This document shows positions 8,859 through 18,930 of a DNA stretch of 58,038 nucleotides, piece by piece. Both the position numbers and the translations under genes were made by a program. Each line of letters opens with the position of its first letter. The first letter of the stretch is position 1. The DNA is from an uncultured delta proteobacterium (GTDB lineage: Bacteria > Desulfobacterota > Desulfobulbia > Desulfobulbales > Desulfocapsaceae), in NCBI GenBank assembly GCA_903901335.1, contig CAIUQR010000153.1:1-58038 (forward strand). Direction: 5' to 3'. The notes under the pieces are model-generated. The model made no database searches. It was not told the origin of the DNA and worked only from the letters and a program-made list of their open reading frames with translations.

Positions 8859-10576
8859 TGTGCTGCCCCTTGTCTGACGTTAACCCCTTTGAGCTCGACT
8901 GTCTTCTCCGTTGGCGTCACGTTGCCGGAGTAGGCGAAGACAGGAAGACCGCCAAAGACCTTTTCGCTGTCTGCACGCATGCCGGCCTTGGCTTTTTCAT
9001 AATGTTCCTTCCACTGGTTCCTGGTGTCCTCCTGGTCATTGCTCTTCGCTCCACCGGCCAGGAAAAGCTCTCGCATTCCCGTCCCCGGATTCAGAAAGAA
9101 AAGGAACTGTTTGGCGCTGAATTCTTCCGTAAGAGATCCACGCTCCCAATCGAGGACGCTCAGCGACTGGCGTTCACAGGCCTCTTTCATCCGGGTGAGA
9201 AGCGGGTTGGATGTGGCGGCAAGGAAGACCGTGCCGCCGCCGCAGTCGGCAGTAAGCCTTGGATTGACAAAAAAGTTTTTGAATCGATGTACGTCATCGG
9301 GTGAGGTCTGGCTGGCAATAACGACCCCCATGTTGGTAATCTCTTGTCCTTCCGACGAAAGGTCCCAGATGAAGGCAATGCCACTCTCTTCGGGACCGTT
9401 TGCCGGCTGGTCGCCGGGGCCCTCTGTCGCCAGGTGTCGCCATTGGTCGGGTGACATATCGGGAGGCAGATAAAAACTGGTCACAGCCGCTGCGAAGGCA
9501 TCGTGCGGAATGCCGGCAAACACTCCCTTGAAGATCTTCGGCCGCAGATGTCTGCCGAACTTGCCGGCGGGAAAGCGGAGAACATCCGGCGACTCCTTGG
9601 ACAATCCAAAGCCGAGGTCTATCTCAAACGCAGGCTGACCGGTCATCACCGGAAGAAGGTTGTCAACGAACGCATCTCCCCGTAAGGCAAGCACGACCGG
9701 GGAATTCGGCATATCCGTGCCGGGAGTCTGCATGTTTTCAATCACGTTAAACAGAGCTTCAAGGCCGTTTGCAACATAAACCCTTGTTTCATATTCGGTA
9801 ATGAAGACACGCTGGAGACCGATTCTCATCTCCAGGATCGGTTCTTTCAGCTTTGGCACCTTATACCCGCTTCGAGCAAGGACGCGGGCAATGACGGGCA
9901 AGGCCTTCGAGGCATACGGGCATTCGTTTCTGACAAAGGAATAGACAAAGCCCTTTCTGCCGTGAACGACGTCGTAGTGCAGCTGACCGTGGGCTGCAAT
10001 CGATTCTTTTATCAAGGTGGCAATAAATGTCCCCTCAAGTCCCTGCAGACCAAGGTCCTGAGCGCGAATGCTTGCATTGCGGAGCGGATCATGAAGGATT
10101 CCCTGGATGAACCTGCTTTGCCAGATCTCATTGAAGGCCCCGTTTTTTTCAACATACGACAGGACCTTCCGGGGCTCGGCAAAATATAAAGACAGCCCGA
10201 TAGGATGGCGCTTGACGTACCATCTGACCGTCTTCGAACACTTCGCGGCAAGCTTGTCCCCTGCCTTGACATCAGCGCCCCCCCGGATGTCGCCGCCTTT
10301 AATCTCGGGGCAGGCATCGGTTCCGGGCCCCGGGGCCTTCTCAGTCACCGTGATTTCGCCGGCAAGCCTGGTCTCCTTAGCCGGGACCTCATCACTGTTG
10401 ATGTCAATAAACTGAAGCTGGAGATCGAGCATCGGCAAATCGCTTCGTATAAACGAGTCCAAGTGAGCCTTGTGGAGCCCCTTCCAGGTCCAGAGAATCG
10501 CTAGACAAGCAACAACTGCCAAGACAATGGCTGTGCTTATAATACGTTTTGGTTTCCGGGCGTTAGTCGATTCCAC
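8855..10576 (-). CDS. yfaA: YfaA-like DUF2138 protein, single N-terminal membrane anchor (573 aa)
   Basis: The length (573 aa against about 562 in E. coli YfaA) and the position next to yfaS, yfaQ and yfaP/T genes support a YfaA (DUF2138) assignment. One membrane segment lies at residues about 12-30 ([18 protein letters not shown]) after a basic N-terminus, so the rest is probably periplasmic and tethered to the inner membrane. Several Cys residues (in EIKGGD and AAKCSK contexts) occur in the outer part. The role is unknown; in Pseudomonas the equivalent mag genes encode partners of the A2M. The start overlaps the end of the upstream fusion gene by 40 bp, and the stop overlaps the yfaS start by 4 bp. 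Confidence 0.8.
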   Translation of the reverse strand: MESTNARKPKRIISTAIVLAVVACLAILWTWKGLHKAHLDSFIRSDLPMLDLQLQFIDINSDEVPAKETRLAGEITVTEKAPGPGTDACPEIKGGDIRGGADVKAGDKLAAKCSKTVRWYVKRHPIGLSLYFAEPRKVLSYVEKNGAFNEIWQSRFIQGILHDPLRNASIRAQDLGLQGLEGTFIATLIKESIAAHGQLHYDVVHGRKGFVYSFVRNECPYASKALPVIARVLARSGYKVPKLKEPILEMRIGLQRVFITEYETRVYVANGLEALFNVIENMQTPGTDMPNSPVVLALRGDAFVDNLLPVMTGQPAFEIDLGFGLSKESPDVLRFPAGKFGRHLRPKIFKGVFAGIPHDAFAAAVTSFYLPPDMSPDQWRHLATEGPGDQPANGPEESGIAFIWDLSSEGQEITNMGVVIASQTSPDDVHRFKNFFVNPRLTADCGGGTVFLAATSNPLLTRMKEACERQSLSVLDWERGSLTEEFSAKQFLFFLNPGTGMRELFLAGGAKSNDQEDTRNQWKEHYEKAKAGMRADSEKVFGGLPVFAYSGNVTPTEKTVELKGVNVRQGAAQ

Positions 10577-12054
10577 TCGTAGACTCCTAAGAAATGGGGG
10601 TTATTGGCGATGGGGAGCCAGACCGGGTCGGGTGATTCCATTAGATCGGCGACCCTCACCACCCGAACCTGAGCGTCCTCTTCTCTGGCGCCGTTGTGAT
10701 AAACGACGAGGTTGTCGGCACGGTCTTCTACAAAAATCATCAGATGATAGGGCTGATCGCTCTCCAGGTCCTTCTGAAAGACAATCAAATCGCCGTTGCG
10801 GGCAAGTGACAGGTCCCGCGTTTTCTTTCTGAAATTAAAACTGATCAGCGTTTCCGCATCCGCAAACGAGCCGAAACGGGGTTTACCGTCTTTATCGAAC
10901 CCCACCTGCCAGATGCGCGACAGGTCCGGGAAGATTTTTCTTGCTACCTCGGAAACCTCAGGAAGATACAGGGCGTTCGGGATTCCAAGCTTCTGCTCGT
11001 CACCGGGCGTTCGGATCCTGATGGCCTCGCGATAGGCAAACCGGACAAGTCCGGCGCAATCCCGTTGGCTCTCCACCCACTGCGGGCTCAACTTTTTTGC
11101 CTGCAACAGAGCGAGCCGGGTTACGGAATTACGCAAGGCCTTTTCATCGGAAGGAGGTATAGAGCTCGACTCCCCTTGTTCCGGAACCGGTTCTCCCTTT
11201 CGCTTGTATTCCTTGACTTCAGGAGGCATATCGGAGTCAGGATCCTGATCAGGTATAAAGATCTTCGGAGGCTGGTTATTCCCCCGGATGACGATGTAGG
11301 CAAGGGTTTGGGTCTCGCCGGGCCGGGCCAGGGGTCTGCGGATACGCTTCCTGCTTTCGGTGGGCAGGCCTTCATCCGTGATCACATCCAGATTAGCCAG
11401 CGTGTGTTGAACGGCATTGCCGGGCCAGTAGTTGGCGTCGACACGAAAAACTCCGACCGGAGGTGCGGGATGAACATAAAGATAGGGGCCGTACCCCGGT
11501 TGATCGAAGGACCCGCCCTGCTCGTTCAAGAAAAAAATTCCCCCCGAAGGCGAATTCGTAAGTGCCCAGTAAACATGGGTTTTGTCCGGCTCATAGACAT
11601 GCAGATCGGTATAGACCCCGTCCATGTCGCTGGTGAGAACAAATTTCAGCGGGATGGGATTGATAACGGCGTCGACCGTGCTGCCGGCATGTGCGACTCC
11701 GGTCTTGTTCGCGCATTCAACAATGACTGTGTTTTTCCCCTTTGAGGCAGGAAACTTCCGTGCAAACTGGCCCTCGGCAGATCGTATGTAGTAGCGGACT
11801 CCGTTGATATTGACGAGTATCGGGTCGGCAGTAGGGTCGGAACACTTGCCGCGCACTTCAATCTGCAGACTGCTGGTCCAGCCGCCTTCCGGCTTGGTAA
11901 GTGTAAGCACAGGCATCTCCGTTCCCTGACCGGTCATCTCTTTGCCTCGCCGTGCAACGACATCAGGGTCGTCTGAAGGAGTACCATTCGCTGCAGAGAG
12001 AAACAACTGCAGCACACATGCAATATGAACACAGGTTAAGATAGGATTTTTCAT
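10537..12054 (-). CDS. YfaP-YfaT fusion: DUF2135 domain plus DUF1175 NlpC/P60-like domain (505 aa)
   Basis: I place the start at ATG 12054 because it opens a signal peptide ([24 protein letters not shown]) with an AGAGA purine stretch upstream; a longer frame begins at 12105. Residues about 50-255 match YfaP (DUF2135): [15 protein letters not shown], then a GG turn and [20 protein letters not shown] linker rich in Pro, Glu and Ser follows. Residues about 305-505 match YfaT (DUF1175), with the NlpC/P60-like catalytic block [11 protein letters not shown] (Cys333), GDLIVFQ and a candidate His437 in PYHLMIF. In E. coli these are two separate genes. I infer a periplasmic fusion protein that may cleave peptide bonds in the cell wall or act on the A2M. 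First gene of the operon. Confidence 0.85.
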   Translation of the reverse strand: MKNPILTCVHIACVLQLFLSAANGTPSDDPDVVARRGKEMTGQGTEMPVLTLTKPEGGWTSSLQIEVRGKCSDPTADPILVNINGVRYYIRSAEGQFARKFPASKGKNTVIVECANKTGVAHAGSTVDAVINPIPLKFVLTSDMDGVYTDLHVYEPDKTHVYWALTNSPSGGIFFLNEQGGSFDQPGYGPYLYVHPAPPVGVFRVDANYWPGNAVQHTLANLDVITDEGLPTESRKRIRRPLARPGETQTLAYIVIRGNNQPPKIFIPDQDPDSDMPPEVKEYKRKGEPVPEQGESSSIPPSDEKALRNSVTRLALLQAKKLSPQWVESQRDCAGLVRFAYREAIRIRTPGDEQKLGIPNALYLPEVSEVARKIFPDLSRIWQVGFDKDGKPRFGSFADAETLISFNFRKKTRDLSLARNGDLIVFQKDLESDQPYHLMIFVEDRADNLVVYHNGAREEDAQVRVVRVADLMESPDPVWLPIANNPHFLGVYEWNRLTPGNQNVL

Positions 12055-12675
12055 GAAAGGATCTCTTTTAAAGGTGTGGACGACCTCAATGCAAACCAAC
12101 AACACAAGCAGGAAATGTTCTGTAATTCAGGCTAAGTCAGGAAAATACCGTCTTGTTTCCAACGAGATGAGCATTTTGGCAATCAGGCGGCTGACGCTCA
12201 CAAGAAATACCAGCAGCTTGCAGATATACTTCTGCCTTAGAATCTGGTGTAAATCAAATGATTTTTTTCCGGACACTGAAAAAGGATGTCAGAGAGGCTC
12301 CCCGCGAAGGCCGAAAAGGACCGCCAAGCCTGTGCAGGTTGCAGGGAGGGTTGAAGGGATTGATTCAAGGTCTATTTTCCCTTCTTCGTTGTCTTTGGCT
12401 GGAGTCATGTCTTTGAATTTTTCTCAAAACAGTCCAACCGGCAATCACTCTTGGCAAACTTTGTGATTGTATACCTCCGTATAAATGGTTACCATTCTTG
12501 ACAAACATCCACATTGCCCGTCGGCCTGGTTCAACTGATCATTTGCCAGGAAATACTACGTATTGTCTGCAAGTTACTTGTGGTGTCCGGAATTGTAGTC
12601 ACTGGCATTACTTGAACCTGTCGAATGACCGGCAACACTTTGCATCTTTATTCCATCTGACTGAACAGAGCGTCT
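12055..12675. other. intergenic region between the A2M operon and yciB
   Basis: About 620 bp between divergent genes. It must hold the promoters of both the A2M operon (minus) and yciB (plus). A TTGACA lies at 12498-12503 on the plus strand but has no good -10 at 17 bp. No open frame here has recognisable protein character; the frame that runs on from 12053 to 12466 overlaps the fusion gene start on the opposite strand and reads as random sequence. Confidence 0.5.
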
Positions 12676-13221
12676 ATGAAATTCCTCTTCGATTTTTTTC
12701 CGGTCCTGCTTTTTTTCCTGGCGTATAAATTTTTTGATATCTATGCAGCCACCGGGGTCGCCATCGCCGCAACCGTCCTGCAGGTCGCCATCTCCTGGAT
12801 CAGGACCCGGAAGGTTGCGACCATGCAACTGGTCACCCTGGCGATAATCATCGTCTTTGGCGGTTTGACCCTCTATCTTCACGACGAGCAGTTCATCAAG
12901 TGGAAACCTACCGTTATCAACTGGCTCTTTGGCGGGGCTTTCCTGGCCACCCAGATCTTTGGCAGGCAGACGGCTATCGAGCGGATGCTGGGTGCCAACC
13001 TGACCCTTCCAAAGTCGGTATGGCGACGCCTGAATCTTGGCTGGGTGATCTTTTTTCTGAGCCTGGGGGGCGCCAACCTCTACGTGATGAGCCATTTTGA
13101 CCGTGACACCTGGGTCAACTTCAAGCTCTTCGGAATGCTCGGTCTGACCGTGGTCTTTATCGTGTTCCAATCTCTCTATCTCTCCCGCTATATAGCAGAA
13201 CCAAGCAACAAGGGAGAGTAG
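12676..13221 (+). CDS. yciB: inner membrane-spanning protein YciB (septation protein A family, 181 aa)
   Basis: The whole protein matches YciB/IspZ: MKFLFDFFPVLLFFLAYK at the start, TLYLHDEQFIKWKPTVINW in the middle and FGRQTAIERMLG downstream, with five to six hydrophobic helices. Its length (181 aa) is the family's usual size. YciB is an inner-membrane protein linked to envelope integrity and cell division in E. coli and Shigella. The gene is convergent with thiE, with only 12 bp between the stop codons, so the two transcripts probably overlap. Nothing unusual in sequence. Confidence 0.93.
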   Translation: MKFLFDFFPVLLFFLAYKFFDIYAATGVAIAATVLQVAISWIRTRKVATMQLVTLAIIIVFGGLTLYLHDEQFIKWKPTVINWLFGGAFLATQIFGRQTAIERMLGANLTLPKSVWRRLNLGWVIFFLSLGGANLYVMSHFDRDTWVNFKLFGMLGLTVVFIVFQSLYLSRYIAEPSNKGE

Positions 13222-13233
13222 GTCCTGAATGTT

Positions 13234-13869
13234 TTATCTCGACAGGCGTAAACACTTCTTCAAGGCCGCAGCCGCTCTTTGCGGGGAGTCTGCGGCAACG
13301 ATGGCCGATACCACCGCCACTCCATCTGCCCCGGCAGCGATCACTGCCGCCGCATTGTCCGTGGTGATCCCGCCGATTGCGACCAGGGGCAGACGGACCG
13401 CTGCCCTGATCCGCCGGATTCCATCGAGACCAAGCGGCAAAGCCGTATCGTTTTTAGTAGCTGTGGCAAAGACCGGGCTGATGGCGATATAATCCGCCCC
13501 CTGAGCCTCGGCCCGGAGGGCATCCTCAAGTGACTCTGCCGAGATGCCGATAACGAACTCAGGACCGGCTAAACGGCGGGCATCGGCTATGTCCATGTCC
13601 TGCTGCCCGAGATGGACTCCGTCGGCTCCGACGGCCAGGGCCACATCCAAGCGGTCGTTGATGATAAAAGGGATACCGGCGGGGCGCAGTATTTCCTTCA
13701 GGAGACGGGCCTCGGCAATAAATTCGCGGGTCGGGCAGTCTTTCTCCCGCAGCTGGACGCAGGTGACGCCCCCGGCAACAGCCGCTCGGACGATATCGCC
13801 GGTGGTCCTGCCTCGCGCCAGGCCCCGGTCGGTCACCAGATAGAGCGAATAATCGACCAGTCTCTTCAT
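13234..13869 (-). CDS. thiE: thiamine-phosphate synthase ThiE (211 aa)
   Basis: ThiE joins HMP pyrophosphate to hydroxyethylthiazole phosphate to give thiamine phosphate in the cytosol. Family motifs visible: YLVTDRGL near the start, VQLREKD, GVHLGQQD, AISPVFATATKN and a C-terminal IGGITTDNAAAVIAAGADG phosphate-binding segment. The start is set at ATG 13869, which overlaps the thiM stop by 4 bp (ATGA); the open frame runs further upstream, but that part is antisense-like and does not resemble ThiE. Translationally coupled to thiM and controlled by the upstream TPP riboswitch. Confidence 0.95.
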   Translation of the reverse strand: MKRLVDYSLYLVTDRGLARGRTTGDIVRAAVAGGVTCVQLREKDCPTREFIAEARLLKEILRPAGIPFIINDRLDVALAVGADGVHLGQQDMDIADARRLAGPEFVIGISAESLEDALRAEAQGADYIAISPVFATATKNDTALPLGLDGIRRIRAAVRLPLVAIGGITTDNAAAVIAAGADGVAVVSAIVAADSPQRAAAALKKCLRLSR

Positions 13870-14672
13870 CTGACCGTGATAAGGCAACGCTGCTGGACAT
13901 CCTCGGGGGTGAGGGTGTAGAGGGCATCGAGCAGCTGGATCATAAAGGTACCGGGCCCGCCCGCCATCACCCCGGCCTTCTTGCCGGCGATACCGAAAAA
14001 GGCGAGAGCTGTAGCGGCAGCCGAGACCGGATCGGGATCGACGGCCAGAAAGGCGCCGATAATTGCCGTGGCCGCACACCCGGTGCCGGTGATGGTGGGC
14101 ATGAGCCTGTGACCGTTGGCTATCTCCACCACCCTCTCCCCGTCGGTGACCAGATCGACCGGACCGGTTATTGCCAGGGTTGTCTGCAGGGTGCGGGCAA
14201 GGTCCACGGCTATTGCACCTGCCTCCTCCACCGAATGGAGGGCATCGACCCCTTTGCCTGCTGCTTTCTGATCACCTAAAGCGAGGATCTCCGAGGCATT
14301 GCCGCGGATGACGCTGACCTTTGTTTCGGCCAGGATCTTTTTGGCGGCGGCGGTGCGTAATGCGGTAGCTCCAGCCCCAACGGGATCCAGGACAATGGGT
14401 TTGCCCAGTTCTGTTGCCCTCCTGCCTGCCTTCAGCATCGATTTGACACAAATATCAGTGAGGGTGCCGATATTCAGGACTAAAGCCCCGGCAAAACCAA
14501 CCATCTCCTCCACCTCGTTTTCGGCATGGGCCATGACCGGTGAGGCCCCGGTTGCCAAAAGAACATTGGCGGTAAAGTTCATCACCACGAAGTTGGTGAT
14601 ATTATGGATGAGTGGTTTGCTTGTTCGTATTTTCCGTAGATTTTCAGCAGTCTTGCGGGCCAGGTCGGACAT
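13866..14672 (-). CDS. thiM: hydroxyethylthiazole kinase ThiM (268 aa)
   Basis: ThiM phosphorylates 4-methyl-5-(2-hydroxyethyl)thiazole for thiamine salvage. Recognised by PLIHNITNFVVMNFTANV at the N-terminus, the GASPVMAHA block, LDPVGAGAT, IRGNASEI and the C-terminal ATP/anion-binding GTGCAATA. The start is ATG 14672 (MSDLARK), preceded by GAGG at 7 bp; a longer in-frame ATG at 14777 lies inside the riboswitch and would be spurious. Together with thiE it forms a two-gene salvage operon under a TPP riboswitch. No thiC, thiD or thiazole synthesis genes are in the window. Confidence 0.95.
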   Translation of the reverse strand: MSDLARKTAENLRKIRTSKPLIHNITNFVVMNFTANVLLATGASPVMAHAENEVEEMVGFAGALVLNIGTLTDICVKSMLKAGRRATELGKPIVLDPVGAGATALRTAAAKKILAETKVSVIRGNASEILALGDQKAAGKGVDALHSVEEAGAIAVDLARTLQTTLAITGPVDLVTDGERVVEIANGHRLMPTITGTGCAATAIIGAFLAVDPDPVSAAATALAFFGIAGKKAGVMAGGPGTFMIQLLDALYTLTPEDVQQRCLITVR

Positions 14673-14771
14673 TGTGCGCCTCGTTTTCCTTAAAGGATTG
14701 GTGATAGAAAATAGGGGAGAGCGGACAGGCCGGGAGAACGGAAAACAGAACAGGATATCGAAAAGAAATTT

Positions 14772-14846
14772 CTGCAATTCCCTCCGCTGGAACGATCCAG
14801 ATCAGGTTCAACGGGTATGATCTCAGGCCTTGCGCCACCCCTGCAA
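14772..14846 (-). promoter_or_regulatory. TPP riboswitch (THI element) of thiM-thiE
   Basis: Read on the minus strand, the conserved aptamer cores are present in order: GGGGTG, CTGAGA (plus-strand 14821-14826), ACCCGTTGAACC, TGATCTGGAT and CCAGCG(G)AGGGAA. A P1 stem can be drawn between TTGCA (14842-14846) and TGCAG (14772-14776). The aptamer lies about 100 nt before the thiM ATG. I see no clear intrinsic terminator in the expression platform, so control could be at the ribosome binding site. When TPP is abundant, expression of thiM-thiE should fall. Confidence 0.95.
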
Positions 14847-14867
14847 AATATGCTTGTGCGTCCTCTG

Positions 14868-14896
14868 TGTATAGAAGAAGAACCATCCCTTGTCAA
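14868..14896 (-). promoter_or_regulatory. sigma-70 promoter of thiM-thiE
   Basis: On the minus strand a consensus -35 TTGACA (14891-14896) is followed, after exactly 17 bp, by TATACA (14868-14873). Transcription would start about 10-15 nt before the TPP aptamer, as expected for a riboswitch leader. Confidence 0.8.
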
Positions 14897-15112
14897 GGGT
14901 TCCCTGCGGGACCAAAACGGTCCATTGAGGATGCCATGTCTTTTGTCTTGCAGATCGTATAACAAATGCTATATGTTCAACACATTAATTAAAAAATTCC
15001 CGTACCCATCATGGCCATGCCTACCCCCAGTGGATGGGGTTATGAACCGACTACCCGAAAATTGTGAAAGAGATTCACTTGAACCGGAGCGACACGGATT
15101 GAAGCATTCACT

Positions 15113-18100
15113 ATGATTACATTAGATATTCTCCCGCAATTTCTACAGTCTCTTGGTTTCTTAAAAAATAAATCCACTTTTGCGAAGACCATCGGCACTG
15201 CATCGCTCGTTATAGACATTGCCAAGCAGACCATCAGTTACCCTGAAAAAGAAGGGCTTGTCGTCAACGAACGGCAGACCTGCAATTTTTCGGCAACCGA
15301 AAATTTTGTCGTCTTTGAGTGTGTCCATCGTCTGCTGGAAAAAGGCTATAAGCCTGGACATATCGAACTGGAGCCCAAGTGGAAATTGGGGCATGGCGCC
15401 AGTGGCGGCCGGGCCGACATTTTAATCAAGGATAATCTCGGCAAGCCACTGCTTATCATTGAATGCAAAACAGCAGGAAATGAATTCAAGAGGGCCTGGA
15501 ATAAGACCCTGCAGGATGGCGATCAGCTCTTCAGCTACGCCCAGCAGATCAGCGAAACCCAGTTTTTATGCCTGTATTGTTCTGATTTTTCAGAAGGTTC
15601 AGCCCGTTATCAAAGTCACATCATCGCCCATCGCGACAACGAAAAATATCTGGCGGACAATCCGACATTCAAGAATTTCAAATCCGTCACCGACGTAAAA
15701 GAACGCTTTGCTGTCTGGCGGGATACCTACAAGCAGGACTTTACCACCAAGGGAATTTTTGAGGACAATATCCAACCCTATCACATCGGCAAGGATAAAT
15801 ATACCCTTGCCGACCTGCAGGGTATTTCCGCCGCCGATCAGCAGAAAAAATACCATGAATTCGCAACCATTCTGCGCCAGCACAACGTTTCCGGACGGGA
15901 AAACGCCTTTGACAAATTGGTGAATCTGTTTCTCTGTAAACTGGTGGATGAAACCGAGAATCCGCAGGAACTCAAATTTTATTGGAAAGGAGTGGCCTAC
16001 GACACCCACTTTGATATGCTTGACCGACTGCAACAGCTCTACCAGGCAGGCATGGGCAAGTTCCTCGGCGAAGATATCACCTACATCAACCAGAATGATG
16101 TCAACAATGCGCTGCGCTTTGTCCGCCAGAATCCGGACGCGACACAGCGGGCGGTTTGGAATCTCTTTGTTCAGCAAAAGTTTTTCACCAATAACGATTT
16201 TTCTTTTATCGATGTCCACAACGAAAAGCTCTTTTACCAAAATGCCGAGGTGTTGCTGGGCATCCTCCAGATGTGGCAGGACATCCGGCTGATTGGCGAT
16301 CACCGGCACAACCAGTTTCTCGGCGATATGTTCGAGGGTTTTCTCGACCAAGGGGTCAAGCAGAGTGAGGGACAGTATTTCACCCCGATGCCGATCTGCC
16401 GCTTCATCCTGATGAGTCTGCCCTTGGAGACCCTGATTAAAAGCAATGTTACACCACCCAAGGCCATTGATTACGCCTGCGGCGCCGGCCATTTCCTCAA
16501 CGAGTTGGCCATGCAGATCAAGCCGCTGGTCGAGCGACACAACAAGATCGATATCGTCGAATATCACAAGGCCATTTACGGTCTTGAAAAGGAATACCGC
16601 CTGTCCAAGGTCGCCAAGGTCTCGGCCTTCATGTACGGTCAGCAGGAGATCAATATCTGCTACGGCGATGCCCTGATCAATCGGCATGCCGCCTTTCCCG
16701 AGATAAAAGACAACAGCTTTGACCTGCTGGTTGCCAACCCGCCCTACAGTGTGCGCGGCTTTCTCGAAACCCTACCGGAAGAAGAGCGGGCCGCCTACAG
16801 CCTGACCGGCACCATCGACAAGCTGGACTCCAACAACAGTATTGAGGCGTTTTTTATTGAACGGGCCAAGCAACTGCTCAAGGCCGGTGGTGTGGCCGGG
16901 ATTATTCTCCCCTCCAGCATCCTCAGTAACGGCAACAGCACCTACATTACAGCGCGGTCAATCCTGCTGCAGTATTTCGATATTGTCGCCATTGCCGAGC
17001 TGGGCAGCGGCACCTTCGGCAAGACCGGCACCAATACCGTTACCCTGTTCCTGCGCCGCAAGGCCACCACGCCCGACACCGCCGAACATTACCGCGAACG
17101 GCTGGAGCAGTGGTTTGCCGGCGACGACAACCAGCCGGTGTACCAGGACGCCCATCTGCTCGACCAGTATGCCGCCCATATCGGTGTTGCCCCCGCCGAC
17201 TACAAGACCCTGCTTGCCGGAAAGCCCGGCGCTGCGCTCCTGGCCCATGATACCTTTGCCCAGTACCGTGCGGCCTTTGACCGCAGCACGGAGATTATCA
17301 ACCTGAAGAAGCAGAAAGGATTTAAAGCCAAACCCGATGACGAGCAGAGCGTCGAGCTGGATAAACGATTTCTGGCCTTTATCCAGACCATCGAGCGCGA
17401 CAAGCTCTTTCACTTTGTACTGGCCAGTCAGCAGTCCAATCCGGTGCTGATTATCAAAAGCCCCACCGACACCAAGGCGCAGAAGAAGTTTCTCGGCTAT
17501 GACTGGAGCAGCGCCAAGGGGAGCGAGGGGATTAAGCTCATCAAGGATGGCCTCGGCCATCACCTGACACTTATGTACGACGAGACTGACCGCGATAATC
17601 CCGGCAAGATCAATCGCTGCATTGCTGAAAACTTTGACGGCAGGTTGGCGGTTGTTCCGGCTGAGTTGAGTGATTACGCAACCACGGTTCGATTGGTGGA
17701 TATGTTGGATTTTTCGCGGGTGATTTTTGAGAAGCAAATAGTTCTGATTGCTAAGAAATCCGTCGTTATATTCAGCACAAAATATCCGATGGAGCCACTG
17801 AAAAATTTATCTTCTATGTTGTGCCGCGGGAAGTCAACAAAATACGGTAATTCAACGATCCAAATTATCAAATCAGGTCAAGCTCGAGGTAACTTTGAAT
17901 TTGATTTTTCAGAAAAATATTTTGTCGAAGATGGTTTCAAACTTGATGACCGTCAATTACAGCCTGGTGATTTGTTAATAAATTCTACCGGCAAAGGGAC
18001 TGCTGGCCGCGTAACATACTTTGACTTACCAGGCACTGTGGTTGTCGACAGTCATATCTCAATTCTTCGCCCAAACAGCAGACTTATTCCCAAGTTTGGT

Positions 18101-18922
18101 CTGTATTCTTTGGCGCGTATCGGTTTCAAGGCATTGGAAAGCCTTGCCGATGGCTCAAGTGGACAAATTGAATTGACGTTGACCACAATTGGGGAAATTC
18201 AAATTCCCCTTCCACCCCTCGAAATTCAGCAACAAATCGTTACCGAATGTGAAGCAGTGGATACAGAAGCCGCTGCCGCGCATGACCGTATCGACGCAGC
18301 ACGTCAAAGCATCGAAAGTCAGGTCGATGCAATCTATGCCTCGAATATACCACGTCTGGAAATTGACAAACTGAGTCTCTCCGTGCAGTATGGCCTGAAT
18401 GAAAAAATGAACGAGGCGGGTGTCGGCTATAAAATCTTCCGGATGAATGAGATTATCCAGGGACGCATGGTGGACAACGGTTCGATGAAGTGCGCCGATA
18501 TCTCTGCCGGGGAGTTTGCCAAGTACCGCTTGAATCGAGGCGACCTGCTGTTCAACCGCACGAACAGTATTGAACATGTGGGCAAGACCGGGCTGTTCGA
18601 TCTTGATGGTGAGTACTGCTTTGCCTCCTACCTTGTCCGGGTGGTTCCCGATCCGCAGCAGGTTCTGCCGCAGCTCCTGACCCTGCTGATGAATTCCAAG
18701 GAATTCCAGCAGGAGGCAAAAGGGAAGGCTTCCAAGTCAATCAATCAGGCCAACATCAACGCAACGATCATGCGAAACATAAAGGTTCCTGTTCTGCCGC
18801 TTGCCGAACAACACCGCCTGGTTGGCGAGGTTGAGGAACTGGAAAAGAGCATCGCCGAGTCTCAGGCCATTATCGCCGCCGCGCCCGCCAAAAAACAGGC
18901 GGTGATGCAGCGGTATCTGTGA
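15113..18922 (+). CDS. single-chain restriction-modification protein: nuclease, N6-adenine methylase and HsdS-like specificity (1269 aa)
   Basis: Residues about 60-130 form an HsdR-N/PD-(D/E)xK nuclease: GGRADILI with Asp102, then LLIIECKT with Glu117 and Lys119. A helical linker follows (RENAFDKLVNLFLCKLVDE). The methylase core shows SEGQYFTPMPICRF, motif I DYACGAGHFL (from residue 453) and motif IV NPPY (542-545), typical of gamma-class N6-adenine methylases. The C-terminal 430 residues hold two HsdS-type target-recognition halves, each ending in a helix after IPLPPLEIQQQI and VPVLPLAEQHRL. This is the plan of type IIG enzymes, which cut and methylate with one chain. No hsdR helicase subunit is nearby. 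First gene of an accessory island; overlaps the region just before rhuM. Confidence 0.88.
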   Translation: MITLDILPQFLQSLGFLKNKSTFAKTIGTASLVIDIAKQTISYPEKEGLVVNERQTCNFSATENFVVFECVHRLLEKGYKPGHIELEPKWKLGHGASGGRADILIKDNLGKPLLIIECKTAGNEFKRAWNKTLQDGDQLFSYAQQISETQFLCLYCSDFSEGSARYQSHIIAHRDNEKYLADNPTFKNFKSVTDVKERFAVWRDTYKQDFTTKGIFEDNIQPYHIGKDKYTLADLQGISAADQQKKYHEFATILRQHNVSGRENAFDKLVNLFLCKLVDETENPQELKFYWKGVAYDTHFDMLDRLQQLYQAGMGKFLGEDITYINQNDVNNALRFVRQNPDATQRAVWNLFVQQKFFTNNDFSFIDVHNEKLFYQNAEVLLGILQMWQDIRLIGDHRHNQFLGDMFEGFLDQGVKQSEGQYFTPMPICRFILMSLPLETLIKSNVTPPKAIDYACGAGHFLNELAMQIKPLVERHNKIDIVEYHKAIYGLEKEYRLSKVAKVSAFMYGQQEINICYGDALINRHAAFPEIKDNSFDLLVANPPYSVRGFLETLPEEERAAYSLTGTIDKLDSNNSIEAFFIERAKQLLKAGGVAGIILPSSILSNGNSTYITARSILLQYFDIVAIAELGSGTFGKTGTNTVTLFLRRKATTPDTAEHYRERLEQWFAGDDNQPVYQDAHLLDQYAAHIGVAPADYKTLLAGKPGAALLAHDTFAQYRAAFDRSTEIINLKKQKGFKAKPDDEQSVELDKRFLAFIQTIERDKLFHFVLASQQSNPVLIIKSPTDTKAQKKFLGYDWSSAKGSEGIKLIKDGLGHHLTLMYDETDRDNPGKINRCIAENFDGRLAVVPAELSDYATTVRLVDMLDFSRVIFEKQIVLIAKKSVVIFSTKYPMEPLKNLSSMLCRGKSTKYGNSTIQIIKSGQARGNFEFDFSEKYFVEDGFKLDDRQLQPGDLLINSTGKGTAGRVTYFDLPGTVVVDSHISILRPNSRLIPKFGLYSLARIGFKALESLADGSSGQIELTLTTIGEIQIPLPPLEIQQQIVTECEAVDTEAAAAHDRIDAARQSIESQVDAIYASNIPRLEIDKLSLSVQYGLNEKMNEAGVGYKIFRMNEIIQGRMVDNGSMKCADISAGEFAKYRLNRGDLLFNRTNSIEHVGKTGLFDLDGEYCFASYLVRVVPDPQQVLPQLLTLLMNSKEFQQEAKGKASKSINQANINATIMRNIKVPVLPLAEQHRLVGEVEELEKSIAESQAIIAAAPAKKQAVMQRYL

Positions 18923-18930
18923 GAGGCGGC

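Noticed and set aside
15599..16687. A 362-residue minus-strand frame inside the restriction-modification gene
   Set aside because: Antisense to well-conserved nuclease and methylase motifs; no RBS and no recognisable fold.
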